Assembly: GCF_020740795.1 (NCBI RefSeq)
Contig: NC_067312.1
Span: 42,928,405 to 42,992,404, forward strand
DNA: 64,000 nt
Origin: Apus apus
Taxonomy: Eukaryota; Chordata; Aves; Apodiformes; Apodidae
Direction of reading: 5' to 3'
In this document: piece by piece, positions 11,155 through 25,463 of the stretch
Layout: the number at the start of each line of letters is the position of its first letter
Position numbering within the stretch: position 1 is the stretch's first letter
Program-made: the position numbers and the translations under genes
The notes under the pieces: generated by a model
What the model saw: the letters and a program-made list of their open reading frames with translations, nothing else
The model's database searches: none
What the model was told of the DNA's origin: nothing

Positions 11155-14100
11155 ATTCTTGGCAACTTTGAAGGTTATTCTCAAAACCTGACTGCTGTTT
11201 TGTTCTTTCAGAGTTGGATAAGGCCGAACACATCCCACATACACTTCAGTCTGAAGTTCATACTGACCCCTTTAGGTCTCCGGCTCCTTGGCATTTCAAC
11301 CCATGTTCCACCAGAAGGGATTTATTTATTTCATGCTCTCCATCACTCTGTCCCTAGTGGGAACTCATCCACCCCTAGGTTTCCTACCACCTTCCTTCTC
11401 AGTTATTGAAATGAGGCTGCTTGGCCAGCAGAAAACTTCTTTGATGTCTGGGAATATTTCAGATGTCAAGTCATGGGATTTCCTCTCTATTTTAGACTGC
11501 TGCCTGTGCTTGTAAAACTATCTGTTAACTGCTAAGCATTAAAAACCCATATGCAGGGAACTTCTGGCACTGATTTTTGCAATCCCACATTAAATGGAGG
11601 AGGAAAAAAAACCACAGAAATTACCATAATGCATCCTCTGTGGAAATATTAGAAATATTATTGTTGGTGGGGGATCAGGAAATAAAGATCCGTTTGTTGG
11701 CAAATACATGTAAAAAGCTTTTAGTGCTGTTGTTAGGCCACTGAGGTCACAGTAACAATCCTCCCTCTGCACAGGTCATGGTTTGAGAACAGAGGAAGTC
11801 TGGCTAGCACCTCATCAGAAACCTTGCAGCCACATGGTGCAAAGTAGCCAGCCAGTATGAACTCACACTACTGTTTCACATCTGTCCAAAGTTTTCTGAT
11901 GCATTGCATCTGTGCATGCAGGCTTTATGACAGATCCACCATTGCCTGTCTTCCTATAGCCAGCAAATTTTTCATGCTGTGCACACTGACTTGGACTGAA
12001 GTGTGAGCACATGCCCTCACGCCACTTGTGCTGCTGCTTTGTCTGGCTAGCATCTGGCAGTGCATGGGTCTGGCATTAGAAATAGGGCAGGTACTGCTTC
12101 CCTTGCTGGTTTGCGGCTTAATTACATAAATCACAGAGATAAAGTGTGCCACTTCTAAACTCAACAAACCAAAATAAAAAAAGACTAGCAGGTCAGTGCA
12201 TAAAAGAAATTCAGTCTTCCATTAATGAGAGCAAACCAGTTGTGAGAGAGCTGATTTTCAAGGGGAGCAACTAGAGTAATTGCCTGGGGCTCCAGGCTGA
12301 CCGTGACCCTTTCAAAGCTGAAGGTGAGCAGCAGTGAAAGGTAATCACTTTGTATGCAGGGGCAAGAGGGAAAGGGGCCAAGCCATGACTCCTTCCCATG
12401 GGTCTCACAAATACAGGCTTGTTGCAGAAGCAACCAAGTTGCTCCTGCTGGATAGCTGAAGTCCAATACAGCATTAGTACAGCAACTAACTACTGTGACT
12501 CAGCCCAGGTCCCTCTGGAAACCCCTCTGCCACAGCTGAGCCTTTTCTTATGTACAAAGCAAAGGACAACCATGACATCTTACACAGGCTTTGAATAACT
12601 GCTGTCAGAAAAAAGGAGACCAGGCTTAACATTTTATGTTGTTCATGCCCCTTTGCAGCCTCTGTGCACACCTCTGCACATCAAGCTCAGCTTACAGATG
12701 CACAGCTTTCCTGAGCAGAGCTGTGAAAGGATGCAAATTGCTCCATAATTGCTCAGATGCCTTACAGAGGCCTGTGCTACTCAATGTCCAATTTATAACC
12801 AATCAGCCCTGTAAAACAAGCAGTTCCATGTACAATAACAGCTGATTCTGGCTGGTTCTCGGCTCTTAGAAGTTATATCCCTGCAGGATGCAACACGACA
12901 GTTTTATAAAGCTGTGCAGGTAAAAAGAATCATCAAGGTCACCATTTTCAAAAGCACATAGAGATGAAATTAAAGGCTAAGCATATGAGGTGTGGCACGG
13001 AGTCAAACCTTTCCTAACTATGGTTCTTTTTTTCCCCATCTCTCACGAAAGCTTGTGTGAGAGTTATCTGAATAAAATCAGCTCTGATTTTCAATATTTT
13101 GCCTTAAGACCATTAAACTGATTTCTGTTAGTACTGTGAGGTTTTCAGCAACTGTCTTATGAACTTATGAACAGAACTATATTAATTCTGACTTTGAACA
13201 GGTAAGCACTTATAGGTATGCAAAATTTTTAAGACAGCGAGTACTTCAAGTCCTAGCATTAAAAATTCTGCATTTCCCATTTCTTTTTCAAATACACATT
13301 TTTTACAGATTTACAGAACTGAGCTACTACAGAAACACAAAGCATCACCTTCACACTGGTTAAGCTGGGACATCATGGATCAATATCCTTAAGCACTGTT
13401 TCTTTTATAATCACTAACTTATTCTTTGACATCTTTGTGGTTTTGTTGTTGTGTTATTCATACTGTAAATACAAGCACTTGTGCAATTAGCAGTTTATTC
13501 ATTACAGGGAAATAAACCCACTACATGAATGTGTTGCATTGACTCCAGCCAGCAGCCAAGCCCAGCAGCTTCCTCAGTCCCCTCTCCTGCAGGGTGAGGG
13601 ATGAAACAAAAGGAAAACTCCATCCCAGCCAGAGCCCTTATGATGAAATGGATATGAAAACGAAAGCTGGGTTTTACATTCCTCAGCAGTGCAGTCATGT
13701 TCTGGGACTAATGCATCAACCTCTAGCAGAAGTGGAGAACCTTAGTGATATTATTCTTCTCACTGGCATCCAGAAGTGGAGTATTCCCCAGAGACTAAGG
13801 CAAGCGTTTCTCCATTGATGGCATATTTGAATGATTGTTCTCCCCAGCAGATTTTCTTGGTGACATTGTCTTCCCCATATGCCCTTTCTCCTAATTGATA
13901 TTTCATCAGAGAATATTCCTCCTGCCTGAGAAGTTATCCACGAAACTCAAATTTGAAGATTCCACTGCCAGTCTTTGTGAGCTACAGAAGATATTACCTA
14001 TCTGTACAAAAAGCTGTTACTTTTCTTCTCCTGGGACAGACTGACTGAGACTTGTGCTGCAACCACACTCTGACATCTGGCAGCTGGGATAATGTAAAGC

Positions 14101-16670
14101 CCAGCTTTCATTTTTTATTTCAGATTCATGTAAATGGATCTTCTACCCTGTAATTAATTTGCTGCTAATTACACAATTACTCTCATTTATAGTATCACTT
14201 TAAAATGAATTTATGTTAGCCGAGTCTAATTTGCAAAATAAATTAAGTAAATTGTCACTTGATTTTAAATCAACTAATTCAGCCTCTCCATTCAGTTTGC
14301 CTACATGGTGCCACAGCCAGCTGTGATGCTGTGGGATAATGCTGGTGGTTGCCTGGCCGGTGTGACTGTTGGGAACCTCACTTTCATGCAGCAAAGTGAA
14401 GATCAGGAGCTGTCACTGCCTCGGGTTATGTGGCATTTTGATTTTCCTAGTCTCCTGTTCAAGATGCCCAATTTGGTCTTGCTCATTATGAAGATTTATA
14501 CCATCATCTAGTGGGACTCCCCTTAAACTACAATCCATTAATTCTCCCAGTCTGTACTTTACATGCAGGCTGAGATGGAGAGTGTAGACAATGAAGTTCT
14601 TGTATTCAGGTTACTAAGTACAGGAGGATTTTTTACATCTCCTGGAGCAGAAAAATTTGCCATAACCACTGTAATTAAAATCTTGCTTAATATTTGCCTC
14701 ATGTCACATTAAATCCTTGTAATGCTGCTGCTTCTCTCCCTCATCCTATCCATTCCTTAGTGTTACTTTTCAGCATCTAGAGACATGACAGCAGCAGCAG
14801 CCACAGCTAACTTGAGTTATACATAGCAGAAAAAAATCTCAGAAAAACACGGTATAAACCCAGAGAATAAACATTCATCCTGTGATCTCCACGTAGGACA
14901 AAAAACCGTGCCTGAATAAAAAAGGCATTTAATCCTAATTTCTCATAATAGAGGAATAGATAGCATTTCCTTTTGTCTTTTTATAATCACTCTTTTCTAG
15001 TAACATACATATGTTTTTATTAGGCATAGAAGCGAGTTACAGTGCTCAGAGTTAAGTCTCTCCACTTTGCCAAACAGCATCGAAGAACTTTCCTTATTTA
15101 ATCCAGAAGCCCCTCCAGACTTCTTCCAATGAATTTGTTTTTCTGAATCCAGAAAAAACAGGAATCGTCTGTAGTCCCACACTACACCAGGGCACCCAGA
15201 GAAGCTTCACAAAACTGTCTGAAGCAGCAGAAGCACACAGTTCTTCCCTCCATGAAGCTGATTAAGAGACTAAAGCAGAAGCAGCATGCCTTTACATGAG
15301 CACTGCAGTCAGAAGGAATGCTTCCTATATAGGCACTCACTTACTGGTTTCTGGCTCCATATTTGCCTCCACAGCCTTTGATTGAATGAAATGGCCTGGC
15401 CACTCACCAGGCCCATGCAGCCTGGGGAAAAAGACATGCACCGTGAGCAAGCACAGAAGTGCACACATCCTTCTTCCCACAGCACTGGGCATTTCCAGTT
15501 TAGATGTGGCTGTTGGACCACTGGAAACCCAAGGAATAGCTGCAGTTACTATCCTAATGCCAGTGGCCTGTGAGGTCAGTGTACCCCCTCATACCCATGG
15601 TGTCCTTTTCCTGTGTTTTTTTTGTGATTGTACCCAGTGCTAACAGTACTACACCAGACCCAGAAAGGCACCCTCTGTTTGTCTTTGGTACATATTATTA
15701 TTTTCCCAAAAAACACTTTTTCTCCCTCCTACTGTCATGGCAGCAACCAGGTCCTGCTATAGGGAGCCCGTCTGGGAAAAAAAATGCTGACCATGCATCC
15801 ATGTTATGGATTAGTTTGCTGTTACTGTGATTTAACACTAACATAATTTTCTGTGACCAAATGGCTGATGCCTCCTTCCCCCCAAGGGCACAGTTACACC
15901 CCATCAAGCCTCAGCATATGAATTTTGCAACAGTCAAAAGACAATGTAAAGGAGAACTGCAATCCAGTATAACTGCACTTGTTTTATAATAAAGAGTACT
16001 ACACAGCTACAGTGCAGCTGTTCCATCTAATCTGAAGCATGTGCAGTCCATATTAATAGTTAATTTAGTCTGCTTTTAAATCACAGCAACCTGAACAACA
16101 ACAAAAGGCGTGACCTGTCTTTCCTGGAGGAGCAGTCACGTTCCTCTCCAACTTCTCCATGTGACAGAGCAGTGCTACAATTACAGCACACTAATTTGCT
16201 TGTTATTCAAGTCAGGCATTAGTTCTAGTAATGGGGTGCTTGGTGGTGAGATGGATTTCCTTGTTAGGAGCTAAGCACAGGATTAACTGAATTCTCCATG
16301 GAGAAATCTTGATTTGTTCAAGGTCTTTCATGTTTTCTTCAGAGAAGGGATTATGTCTACTCAAAGAAGGGGCTTGCTTAAAAAGCTACAAAGTATAAGA
16401 AAAGGATTTAGGGCAGTCGGGCCTGTGGTTAAGTAGCTGAGGGGTAGAGGGAGTTTCAGATCAGAGGATTATTTAAAGCCATAAATTTCAAAAAATAATT
16501 GGTTTAGCACTACTGGGTCAATGCAGGGTAACATGCTGGAAAGGCAGTTAAGCATAAGCTAATATTCATTTTACTTTGGCTAATTATTGCAAGGATTCAG
16601 AGTAGAGGGTGAGTTCTAGCTCTTTCCTTTGGGGTACAACCATACAGCACGTTTCTGTGCCCCTTTCTTT
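11155..16670. other. Intergenic, no gene recognised
   Basis: No exon, LINE or LTR is identified. The stretch includes slightly GC-richer parts (about 11.8-12.8 and 15.2-15.6 kb) without coding texture. A TAATTA-rich block at 14100-14310 is listed separately. Confidence 0.5.
14100..14310. promoter_or_regulatory. Candidate conserved non-coding element with TAATTA sites (weak)
   Basis: Two palindromic homeodomain cores, TAATTA at 14151-14156 and at 14166-14171, lie 15 bp apart. They are followed by ACAATTAC, AATTTGCAAAATAAATTAAG and AACTAATTCAG. The density of these words and the absence of repeats suggest an enhancer-like element, but AT-rich sequence also yields them by chance. Confidence 0.25.
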
Positions 16671-16703
16671 TATATATATATATATATATATGTATATGTA
16701 TAT
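16671..16703. repeat. (TA)n microsatellite
   Basis: About ten TA units followed by TGTATATGTATAT. It is likely length-polymorphic. Confidence 0.9.
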
Positions 16704-17758
16704 CTGTTGTGACAAATATTATCCGCTCAGTGCAAGAATCACAGAGGGCTCTTTTTAAAGCTCTGGCACTGTTCACTTAATGAGACCATAAAGTAGACCA
16801 TTAAAAGCCTTTCAGAAGAGCTGTAGAAGTCAGGGTCCTCCTGCAGCCTCCTATCTCACAGGCAGATCTGCTCCTTCTCCCTCCTTCTTTCAAGGCACTG
16901 GCAATATTATTAGTCCAGTTTGGTTCTCAGTAGAATCTCGTGATCATTAGTGCCTATGACAAACCTAAACAGAGGCATTCTGCCCTCCTATTCTGCAGAT
17001 GAATTGCACAGTGCACAGGACCACAGTGAAAGCCTGCTGACTCAGGAGTCACAAGGGCCACCACACCTCAGTAGAGAAATCCCTTGGCAGAGAGAGAACA
17101 GGTGAATTTCACCCTGTACTTTCACTTTACTCATGCTGTGGATTAATGGCAGACACCTGAGGACAACTGAAGGAAATCATCCAACAGCAGCTGGAGCCTG
17201 TTAGACTGAGCATGGGTTTCTTCAAGACAGATAGGCCAAGCCTAAGGGATTACAAGGCTATGGGCATAGAGGAGAGATACTTTCACAGGACGGGTAGCAG
17301 AATGACTTGTTACAATCTGAGCTCAACATGTGAAAGTGAAAGAAGTGTCTGACAAAAGATCTAAAACAGCTGTTTAAGCCCATTCAGGCTGGGCAATGGC
17401 TCAGCAAACAGAGAGTGGTGAGAAAGACAGTTTCTACTGTAATTTGCTGAACATAGTTAGTAGGTTTGGTGAACCTTAGTAAAGACAAACCATTATTTAT
17501 TAGGATGGTGGGAGAGACACTCTCCGGCCAGACATGCTCTGAGTTCATTGAGCAGGATGGAGGAGGGACAAGAGCCAACAATGCATACTCCGTGGTGTTG
17601 TAAAAATGCTGAAAAGAATCAAATCACTTGGATTTGGATATCATATGAGGAAACCAGAATGTTCTTGTCCTTCCTTTGTACAATCTTCATATATACATGT
17701 TCTGTGTGATCCACAGCCCGAAAGATGCTGACAAAGACAGGGAAGTTTACAACAGAGC
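16704..17758. other. Intergenic, nothing seen
   Basis: Unique-looking sequence without exon, repeat family or RNA gene that I can support. Confidence 0.5.
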
Positions 17759-17819
17759 ACAACAAAAAAAAACAAACAAACAAAACAAAACAAAAAAAAC
17801 CAAACAAACAAGAAAAAGA
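17759..17819 (+). repeat. A/C-only simple repeat (CAAA/CAAAA)n
   Basis: Continuous A and C with units AAAC and AAAAC, running into AAGAAAAAG. It is the second of four such tracts in the window with the A-rich strand on plus. Confidence 0.85.
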
Positions 17820-19110
17820 AGTCCATAGGTGAATAATGAGGCAAGATTATGAGAGTTAATTCTGCATGGTAGCTTGACTAAGTGACAACTCTGTGCATGA
17901 AGGTATAAAAACAATGGCAATAAAAGGAGCTATTTGGAGCAGTGCATAAGATAATGACATGTGAAAACAGAATCAAGAAGATGTGCAAACTGAGTGTCAG
18001 AAAACTTACCGAGGTAGCAAGTAGTCTCCCCAAGTGAAGTTGCAAACTTGAGTATTCTGGAAATTAAAACTTGCACAGATGTAAGACCAAGACGTATGTT
18101 AGGAAAGCACCAGAAGTGTGAGAAGGCAGTAAATCTTTGTGTTTGATATGCACAATAAGAGTCAAGGTACATGTGAACGTAGACAGAGCAGGTAAAATAA
18201 TCTGGCAAAACATGTATATTATACTGCTTATTGCTGCAGAGCTAACAAAAAAACTGAAATCCATTGACACCTATGTATCTATCTTTGTAGGGGCTCTGCA
18301 AGGTAAGAGGACATATTTATTTCCATTCTCTGAGTTTCAAATTGAAACAGAGGTTAAGATCTCTGTCTCCCCAATGAGATATTTCATTACCATGTACAGT
18401 TACAAACCTGACCTAGCTCTAGCCATGAGCAGAGGAGTATGCTTACCTATAAAGTTAACATCTGCTTACTTTTATTCTACTCTCATTGGAGAAACAATAG
18501 GTGATTTTTTCTGCTACTGCAGGTAGCTGGTTGTTCTTCATCCTCTGCCATGTCCAGTAGACTAGGTTCTTTACAATCTTGTCCTCTGCATTATTTCCCA
18601 TATCCAATAAACAGGATATTTGTTCTTTTATAATCCAGGTACCATTCCTGACCCTTAGAGCAGGCTATCTGTGTTGGACTTTGGAGAAACCACTGTTCCT
18701 AACCCTATCTTGACCTACTCCACATTGAAACTGAAATACCAATGTTTGCAAAAGCCATACTATGAGGGAAAACTAATTTATTCAATTTTTTTGCAAAGTG
18801 CTTTGGATGAAAGGCACTATAAAATTCAAAATATTGTTTTTGTCTTGCAAGATTTATAGACGGAATAGATGAATAGATGGAAAGGTTCAAAAAAAGCTGA
18901 TGATTTATCTACCTTTTAGTGGCTTCCTTTGTTCCCTGAAGCTACATATTTAAACTTTGCTAGGCAGGAATTTATTATAGATCCAGGAGAATAAAGCAGT
19001 CTTTTTAAAACTCAGCTGCTGTTCTCAAACCAAAGTTGTGTGACTAAGTAAAATTGAATCCACTGTCATTATAGACATTAACTTTACCTATTTCAAGAAT
19101 TCCATGGATT
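17820..19110. other. Intergenic, nothing firm
   Basis: This holds a 129-codon plus-strand ORF (18137-18526), which I regard as a chance ORF in AT-rich DNA: no domain, no supporting splice or poly(A) context, and composition driven by AT content. Confidence 0.45.
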
Positions 19111-19179
19111 AAAAAACAACAACAACAACAAAAAAAAAACACCACCAAAACAAACAAACAAACAAACAAAAAACCAAAT
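19111..19179 (+). repeat. (CAA)n/(CAAA)n simple repeat
   Basis: Runs of AAC, then poly-A, then about five AAAC units. This is a compound microsatellite. Confidence 0.88.
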
Positions 19180-22100
19180 CACACCAGCTACACTCAAAGT
19201 CATTAAGACTGGAGTAAGGGTATCTAGCTCTCATTTACTAGCTTTCCCAGATTTTAGTAATTCGTGAGTGTTTGACATCAACACTTTCAATTCCCGCTTT
19301 GTTAGAGCAACACAATAATTTGTCATCACCACATTTTAGCCTCACATATAGCATCTCTTCTGGATGAATACAGGGCAACCACACTAGAGATGCCAGTGAA
19401 TCGTCATTACTGGCATGACAAAGAAACATTTGGCTGAGGCATAACTCCCAGTCCTCAAACCAGGCATCCATTTTTCACAACCTGATTCCTCTTCAGAAGT
19501 GGAAGTGACTGAGCAAGAGACTGCAATCAAGAAAAAAAATCCATACTGGTAATGACTTGTAACTATTTTGGTGGACGGGTTTTTTGTGATAATTGAAAAT
19601 CATGCAGTGTTGTTGTTTATCATTAATTTTGTTTCTTTGTTCTTTAACTTGAAATCAAAATAAGAATGGAAGGAATAACTTGGGTCATATAGCAAATATT
19701 TAATCCAGGGGAATTTACAGGTTACCCAGTCTGCACAAGGCAAGTCACAAAGCACTTTCAGAATCCTTTAACAAGCTAATGCACCCTAACACAGATGACA
19801 AAGAACCTCCCAAAAGAGCAGGTGTTGGCATAGGATTCCAAGCAAACAAAACTAACCCTGTTTTCAAGGACAGCCTTTCCTGTACCCAGTGAGGTGTCTG
19901 AAAGAAGAAATGCCTGTAGCCTCCTCATCAGGTGCCTGAATGTGTTGCTGTCAGACTTTCTCAGAAGCAGTGTGACACCTGTCCCACAGAAACCGCACAG
20001 CCCTGTAGTCCTTCTCACTGGAAAAACAGCTTGAAGGGACAGCCAGAACAAATCATGTGTAGCCATGGTGACTAAATCCAGCTGGTATCTATTGGAGGGC
20101 TCATTTCCTTTCCTTTACACATACAAACACACACCCCCCCTAGGTATTCCTGTCCTTACAGTTTTATCCTTCCCATTCTAAATTGCCTTTGTTCTCATGT
20201 AGCCTTTTGTTACTTAACATTTAGAGCTTCCAGAGGAGTATCTCCATCATCCTCTGTCCATGGAGAGGGACCGCAAAAGAACACAGCACTAGGAGGGTGT
20301 CCAAAGCAGGAAGAATAAATTTAAATCCAAATGCCATTCAGCTGAGTTTAACAAATAAAAACAAACCAAATTCACTCTACTAGAGATTTGTGGTTTTCTA
20401 CACCTGTGAAGAACAGGTACCATCTAAATAATAAAAGGAAAAAGAACTTCTTTATTTGAAAGAATGACTTGAATTTTACTGTACCATGTAACATGGGTTC
20501 TGTGTTTCATAGTATATCCAGTAAGAGATTCATCTCAAATATCTGTCTCATTATTTCAAATATTATGGTGTACAAAATGCCTTCTTTTTTAAGTAGGCTT
20601 TTGTGCCAGATATGTATTTTTTTAACTGGACTTACATGGCATCAAGTGGTTTGTTAGATTATTAAACTCCTGACTGTCACTGAAGGTATAGTACAGAGCT
20701 ATTTTCACTGGATAATGGTAATTTTAATTTGACTTCAGACACAATTTTAAGATTTGCTGTTAAGCAGCATTAATTCAGGAACTTGCAATAATTTGACATT
20801 GGATAGTTAACGTAATTTGCCATACATCTAACTACTTTCTTGTGATTATCTGAAGCACAAGCGCCATTTACATATGGGGTAAAGCTTCAGTCACTAGAAG
20901 TAAAAGTAACTTTACTGAAATCAGTGAAGTTTTCTCAGGTTACCATCAGAGGACATGGCCTTATGTATTTTGGAGAATTGGAAAGGCATGTCTATTAGGA
21001 GATTCAGATTCCTCAGCAGAAAATGCTGAGTTTTGAGTTGTATTTATCATGGTGTGCATTTAAGGATGCTGGCAAACAGAACGAGAGTGTCAGTTCACCT
21101 ATATTCAGCATCTTGTTAAACAGCAGCAGATACATTATGGCACTTGAGGAGGGAAAGAAGATTGTGAGGAGCAAGAAAAGATCTGGCAGTTGAGAGGAAG
21201 AAGGCAGCCCAAGAGACAGAGATTTAGCAGCTGTATGATGGGGCCAGAGCTCTGGAAACACAGAAATAAGAAAGAAATTCAATTTTGAAGGAAAAGAAAG
21301 GGCATCAGGGAAGAGACAAGCTAGCATGACAGTGAACCTTGGATCAGAAAAAGACAACATCAAAGAATCAGAGTCAGTTCTGACTTACAGTCTGTAAAAC
21401 TCCATTTATGTTCAGTGGGGTTGTATAGAATACAAGTCAAGGTTGCTTGAGTAGAATAAAATCCTCAAAAAGACAAAGAAAATACTCAAGCTAGTGGGCC
21501 ATTAGAGAACCACAAAGGTATGCAGCCTGGCAAAGAGGATGCAAGGTTGTGATTTATTCAAGTGCTGGCCTTGCTAAGAGCTTGATCTAAAACACGTTTA
21601 ACCCAGCAGGAGTCTTTCCATGGACTTTGGGTCAGGCTGTGAAACAGCAATTTTTGACCAGATGTTGAAGTGAATAAGAGAGTATATCTTTTCTATTCAT
21701 AAAAGACAGGAGAAGAATTTAAATTGCTTTGTTTCAAACAAGCTATTTACAAACAAAAAGCTGAGCTGATGCATGCACAGTGCCTTATTAGAAGGAGGTT
21801 GAGGAGAGTTAACACTAATCAGTGTTAATTAGTAGTTGTCATGAGTGTCACAGTAAAATTTAAATGAGACACTGAATATATTCACTAATATCAATAGGTT
21901 TTCACCCTTTTAATAGATACACATACCTGCCAAGGGTAAATTAACACAAGTTTAAATCAAGGGTCTATCTAACTTAGTGCCCTGTTTCCAGTGGTGACTA
22001 TAAGAGTAATTAAGGAGAAGTAAGAAAAGGACAAGTATGTCCTTATGTCCCGCTCTACTGTGGATTTTCTGGTCACTACATATCTTCACATGAGCCAGTT

Positions 22101-25100
22101 TTTTTAATATACTGGCCAAATATGAATGGTAACAAGCAGCCCAGTACAGGAAAGCCTAGAGCAGTATACTACCTTTTGCCAGGAGCATTTTCAGTCTGAT
22201 CCTTTTCTTGCAGTTAGATCTACATCAAGACCCTTTTATCCTACAGATGAAGCAAAACTGCAATGCTTTGGGAAGCTACATATTAGGGAGAAGCTGTAAA
22301 GCATCCCCACAATGAAAGAATTTTACTTCACTGTTGGCCTTGATTTGGTACTGTGCAATTATTCCCAAGTCCTTCACTTCTGCCCCACAGTGAATTCCTT
22401 AATCCCAGCACTTTTCATCAGACTTGTTAGCATAAGCCAAGAATTCTTCCACCCCTTATCAGAAGTGTGTTCATAGTCCCACTTTTGATGGCAGGTAAAT
22501 GGAGGGACACTTTGCTCAACTGAACAGAAGAGCTCTGCCTGCAGTAATACTTCTAAAGTCTCCAAAGTGAGATCCTAGGCTGAACCTCAACAGTTGACAG
22601 AGTGCTCTGTTGACAGAAGTGACAGGGCAACAATTTCATTTTTTTTATTGAACTGTGTCTCAAAAATTCAGTAAGGGCACAAATGATAAACAAACATCCA
22701 CAGTAAAACATAGATCACCAAGTTTTCAGGACAATTAACATCTACCACATTCTTCTCAGAAGGCAGCTGAAATACTACTGGTGACATTCAACACTGCTTT
22801 TTCTTTATAGTCTAGTAGTACTGGCGAAAACTGCTGGGTTGACATAGGTCAAGAGTCTATAACACTTTTTTAACCACTAATCAGAGAAGAAATGAAACAG
22901 AGCAAAAATACAGCTTTTCCCAAACTGCATGCTGTCCCTCTGCATCACCTTGGCAAAGTGAGACCAGCTCTAGGGACAAACTAATATTCACTCTCCATGC
23001 TTATTTGCACTTTGCCTGTTCTGTTGTACCCATGATCATGTTGCAAATTATTCCCTTTTCTGACAGTGTCATTTTTGTGGAGAGCAGAACTGCCTCATGT
23101 CTGCTAGTTCATCTCACAGAGACATCAGGTGAAATATTCTTCAAGCAGATACTGCTAAAGAAATAATTTGCACCTTTATTAAATGTTAAAAGAACCTGCC
23201 ATCACAGGAATGCACATATGTATCTAGTTTTGTATATGGTCAGTAAAAACAAGTATTTGGACCTTTCACACAGGGATGAAACCGCCTTCATGGAGTTTAA
23301 TCACAGTATGTATTTGTGTAAAGACAAAAGCTGAGGTTTTTGGTGTTTCATTTTCTTTAAAGACCTAGACTGTTGAAGAGAACAGAGAAACTGAGTCACT
23401 TCACAGGCTGGACCTTTTGTCCACACATGGATTTTCTTGGTTTCCCTTTAAAATTCTCTTAGATTTCCATTCAAATGAAACTCTGAAGTCAATAAGAAAA
23501 ATAGGTGTCAAAAGTAGAGTTAAATTTGAATATATTCAATTATTCTGACCTCTTGGGAACTGGAAAGTTATTACACATGACACAGATCAGGAGATTTAAG
23601 ACACAAGTATGTTCCTGATGGCCCTTAACCCACAAAGGCAAAGACAGAGAAGTACTCACTTGATCAGGAAGACTTCCACCTCAGGCTGAGTTGAGCAGCA
23701 CTTACTTTAGTCCAGTTTTCACAGCATGCCCTTCAATTAACTTTTGTATGACACCTCTGCTAGAGCTTTTAATAAAAATTCATTTTAGACTCATTTTCTT
23801 TATTTCAATGGCTGAGCAAAAAGACAAACTCTAGCATTACTGTTACACTGGTAAGGTTTATAAAGATTTTGTTAACTTTAGAGTTCAATTAAATGTAAAA
23901 TGTCATACTACAGAGAGTAGAAAATTTGCCATAATCTGTGCATGTCTCATGAAAACCTCAAAAGGTTTTAACATAACACTTTTAAATAGAGGTGTTTTCA
24001 TTATATGCTAGCTACAAAAGGCTATAACAAAAGAAAAGCAACAGCTGAATACATAAGAAATACCCTTCCTACAATCAGAGTGCAGAACAGCCCAGCATAT
24101 GGCTGTGGCAGCAGGAGAACCTAACTGGCCTCGCTTCTGAACTTGAGTTGCTTTCAAATACCCAGGACTTTGAAGCCAATTGTTCTATTTCTTCAAAGAC
24201 TGTCTTTAACCACCTCTGTTTTTTGTGACTCAGCTTCATCATGTGATATCATCCTCCAGATACTTATTTAGATACTGTAAATTATATGTAGCATGGTAGG
24301 TGGTATAGGAAAATTGCATTCTTTACTCACTGGACCCAAAAAAGCACAAAGCAGGTTAAAAGACAACCAGCATGTATCTGTCTGCATTTCATCAGCTGAA
24401 CTCTCACTGTCATTAGTGGAGCAACACCCTTAAAGCAAAGAGAAATTATTCTTCTTTTGCAAATGAGAACCCTTGAACAGAAGGGAGGGTAAGTCTTTTC
24501 CCAAGGTTACAGGGAAGCATGACACTCTGCCAAGAACTCTCTCTGGGTCTCCTTAGGCTTCAACTTCAGGGCACTGAGGTCATTCTAGCTGTTGTCCTAA
24601 TAGCCACTTCTCTGGGACACCTGCAGTCTTTCTGGGGTTTGCTTCATACGTGGGTAGTTAAGGAAAAGGCTAAGGGATCTTTCAGCAAAGTAAATCTGCA
24701 ACATATCCAGTCCTTTGAAACAGCCTGCTTGGAGTGAACTGGACGGCTACATTAAAAGAGCTGTGATACAATGAATAGAAAAATGCAGGGCTCAGATGAA
24801 GTCTTGATTAACTTGTCATCCTAGTAGCCTCTGGAAACAGAAGGAAGAGGATATTTTATTTTCAGATTTTAATCTAAGTGACATTTAATGCAGCAGGAGA
24901 ACATTTGCATTGTTTTCCATTAACTGTGTGAATGGGAGAATATGAATGTGAGACTTCTCGGTGATTTCTATGTGACAGAAAAAGAAAGAATCAGAAAAGT
25001 GGTTTTTGAATCTGTATGCAGGAGATCAGACATTTATCACAGGACTTAATGTTTTGAAATTGATTTAGAAGAACAAGCGCTGACTGGAGCCTTTCCCTAA

Positions 25101-25392
25101 AACCAAACCTAATTTTGGGATTTAGAAGAATCCCATCTACTTCAGAGGGATAGAGAAGAAACATGAATCTTCTTGTTCCTTTTTGCTCCTGAATTGGTCT
25201 ATATTATCAGTTACTTTCCATTTTGAGAGCTTTCACAGAACTTTCAGGCCCATGTTTCAGAATCAAGAATTTCACCCAGTTATGGGGCTTATCTGAATGG
25301 GTTCAATGCTTAAAAAACACATACTAGAGGAAACTAGATAGGCATGGCAAAGCACTGAGGAAAGAAATATTGAAAGGAAAGGGGGTTTTTTA
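19180..25392. other. Intergenic, no gene recognised
   Basis: About 6.2 kb with no exon, LINE, LTR or RNA gene that I can support. All ORFs here are under 120 codons and show no conserved motif. Confidence 0.5.
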
Positions 25393-25463
25393 AGAAAAAA
25401 AAAAGCACACAAACAAAACAAATCAAAGCAAAACAAAAGCCAACCAACCAAACAAAAACCCCA
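25393..25463 (+). repeat. A-rich A/C repeat, degenerate
   Basis: A poly-A start followed by AAAC, CAAAC and CCAACCAA units with a few substitutions. It is an older relative of the other A/C tracts. Confidence 0.78.

Noticed and set aside
11020..11409. 129-codon plus-strand ORF
   Set aside because: Much of it is Lys/Asn/Thr/Gln from the A/C simple repeat. The remainder has no motif.
18137..18526. 129-codon plus-strand ORF with hydrophobic segments
   Set aside because: AT-rich chance ORF: about one of this length is expected in a window of this size. No family match, Kozak or poly(A) context is evident.
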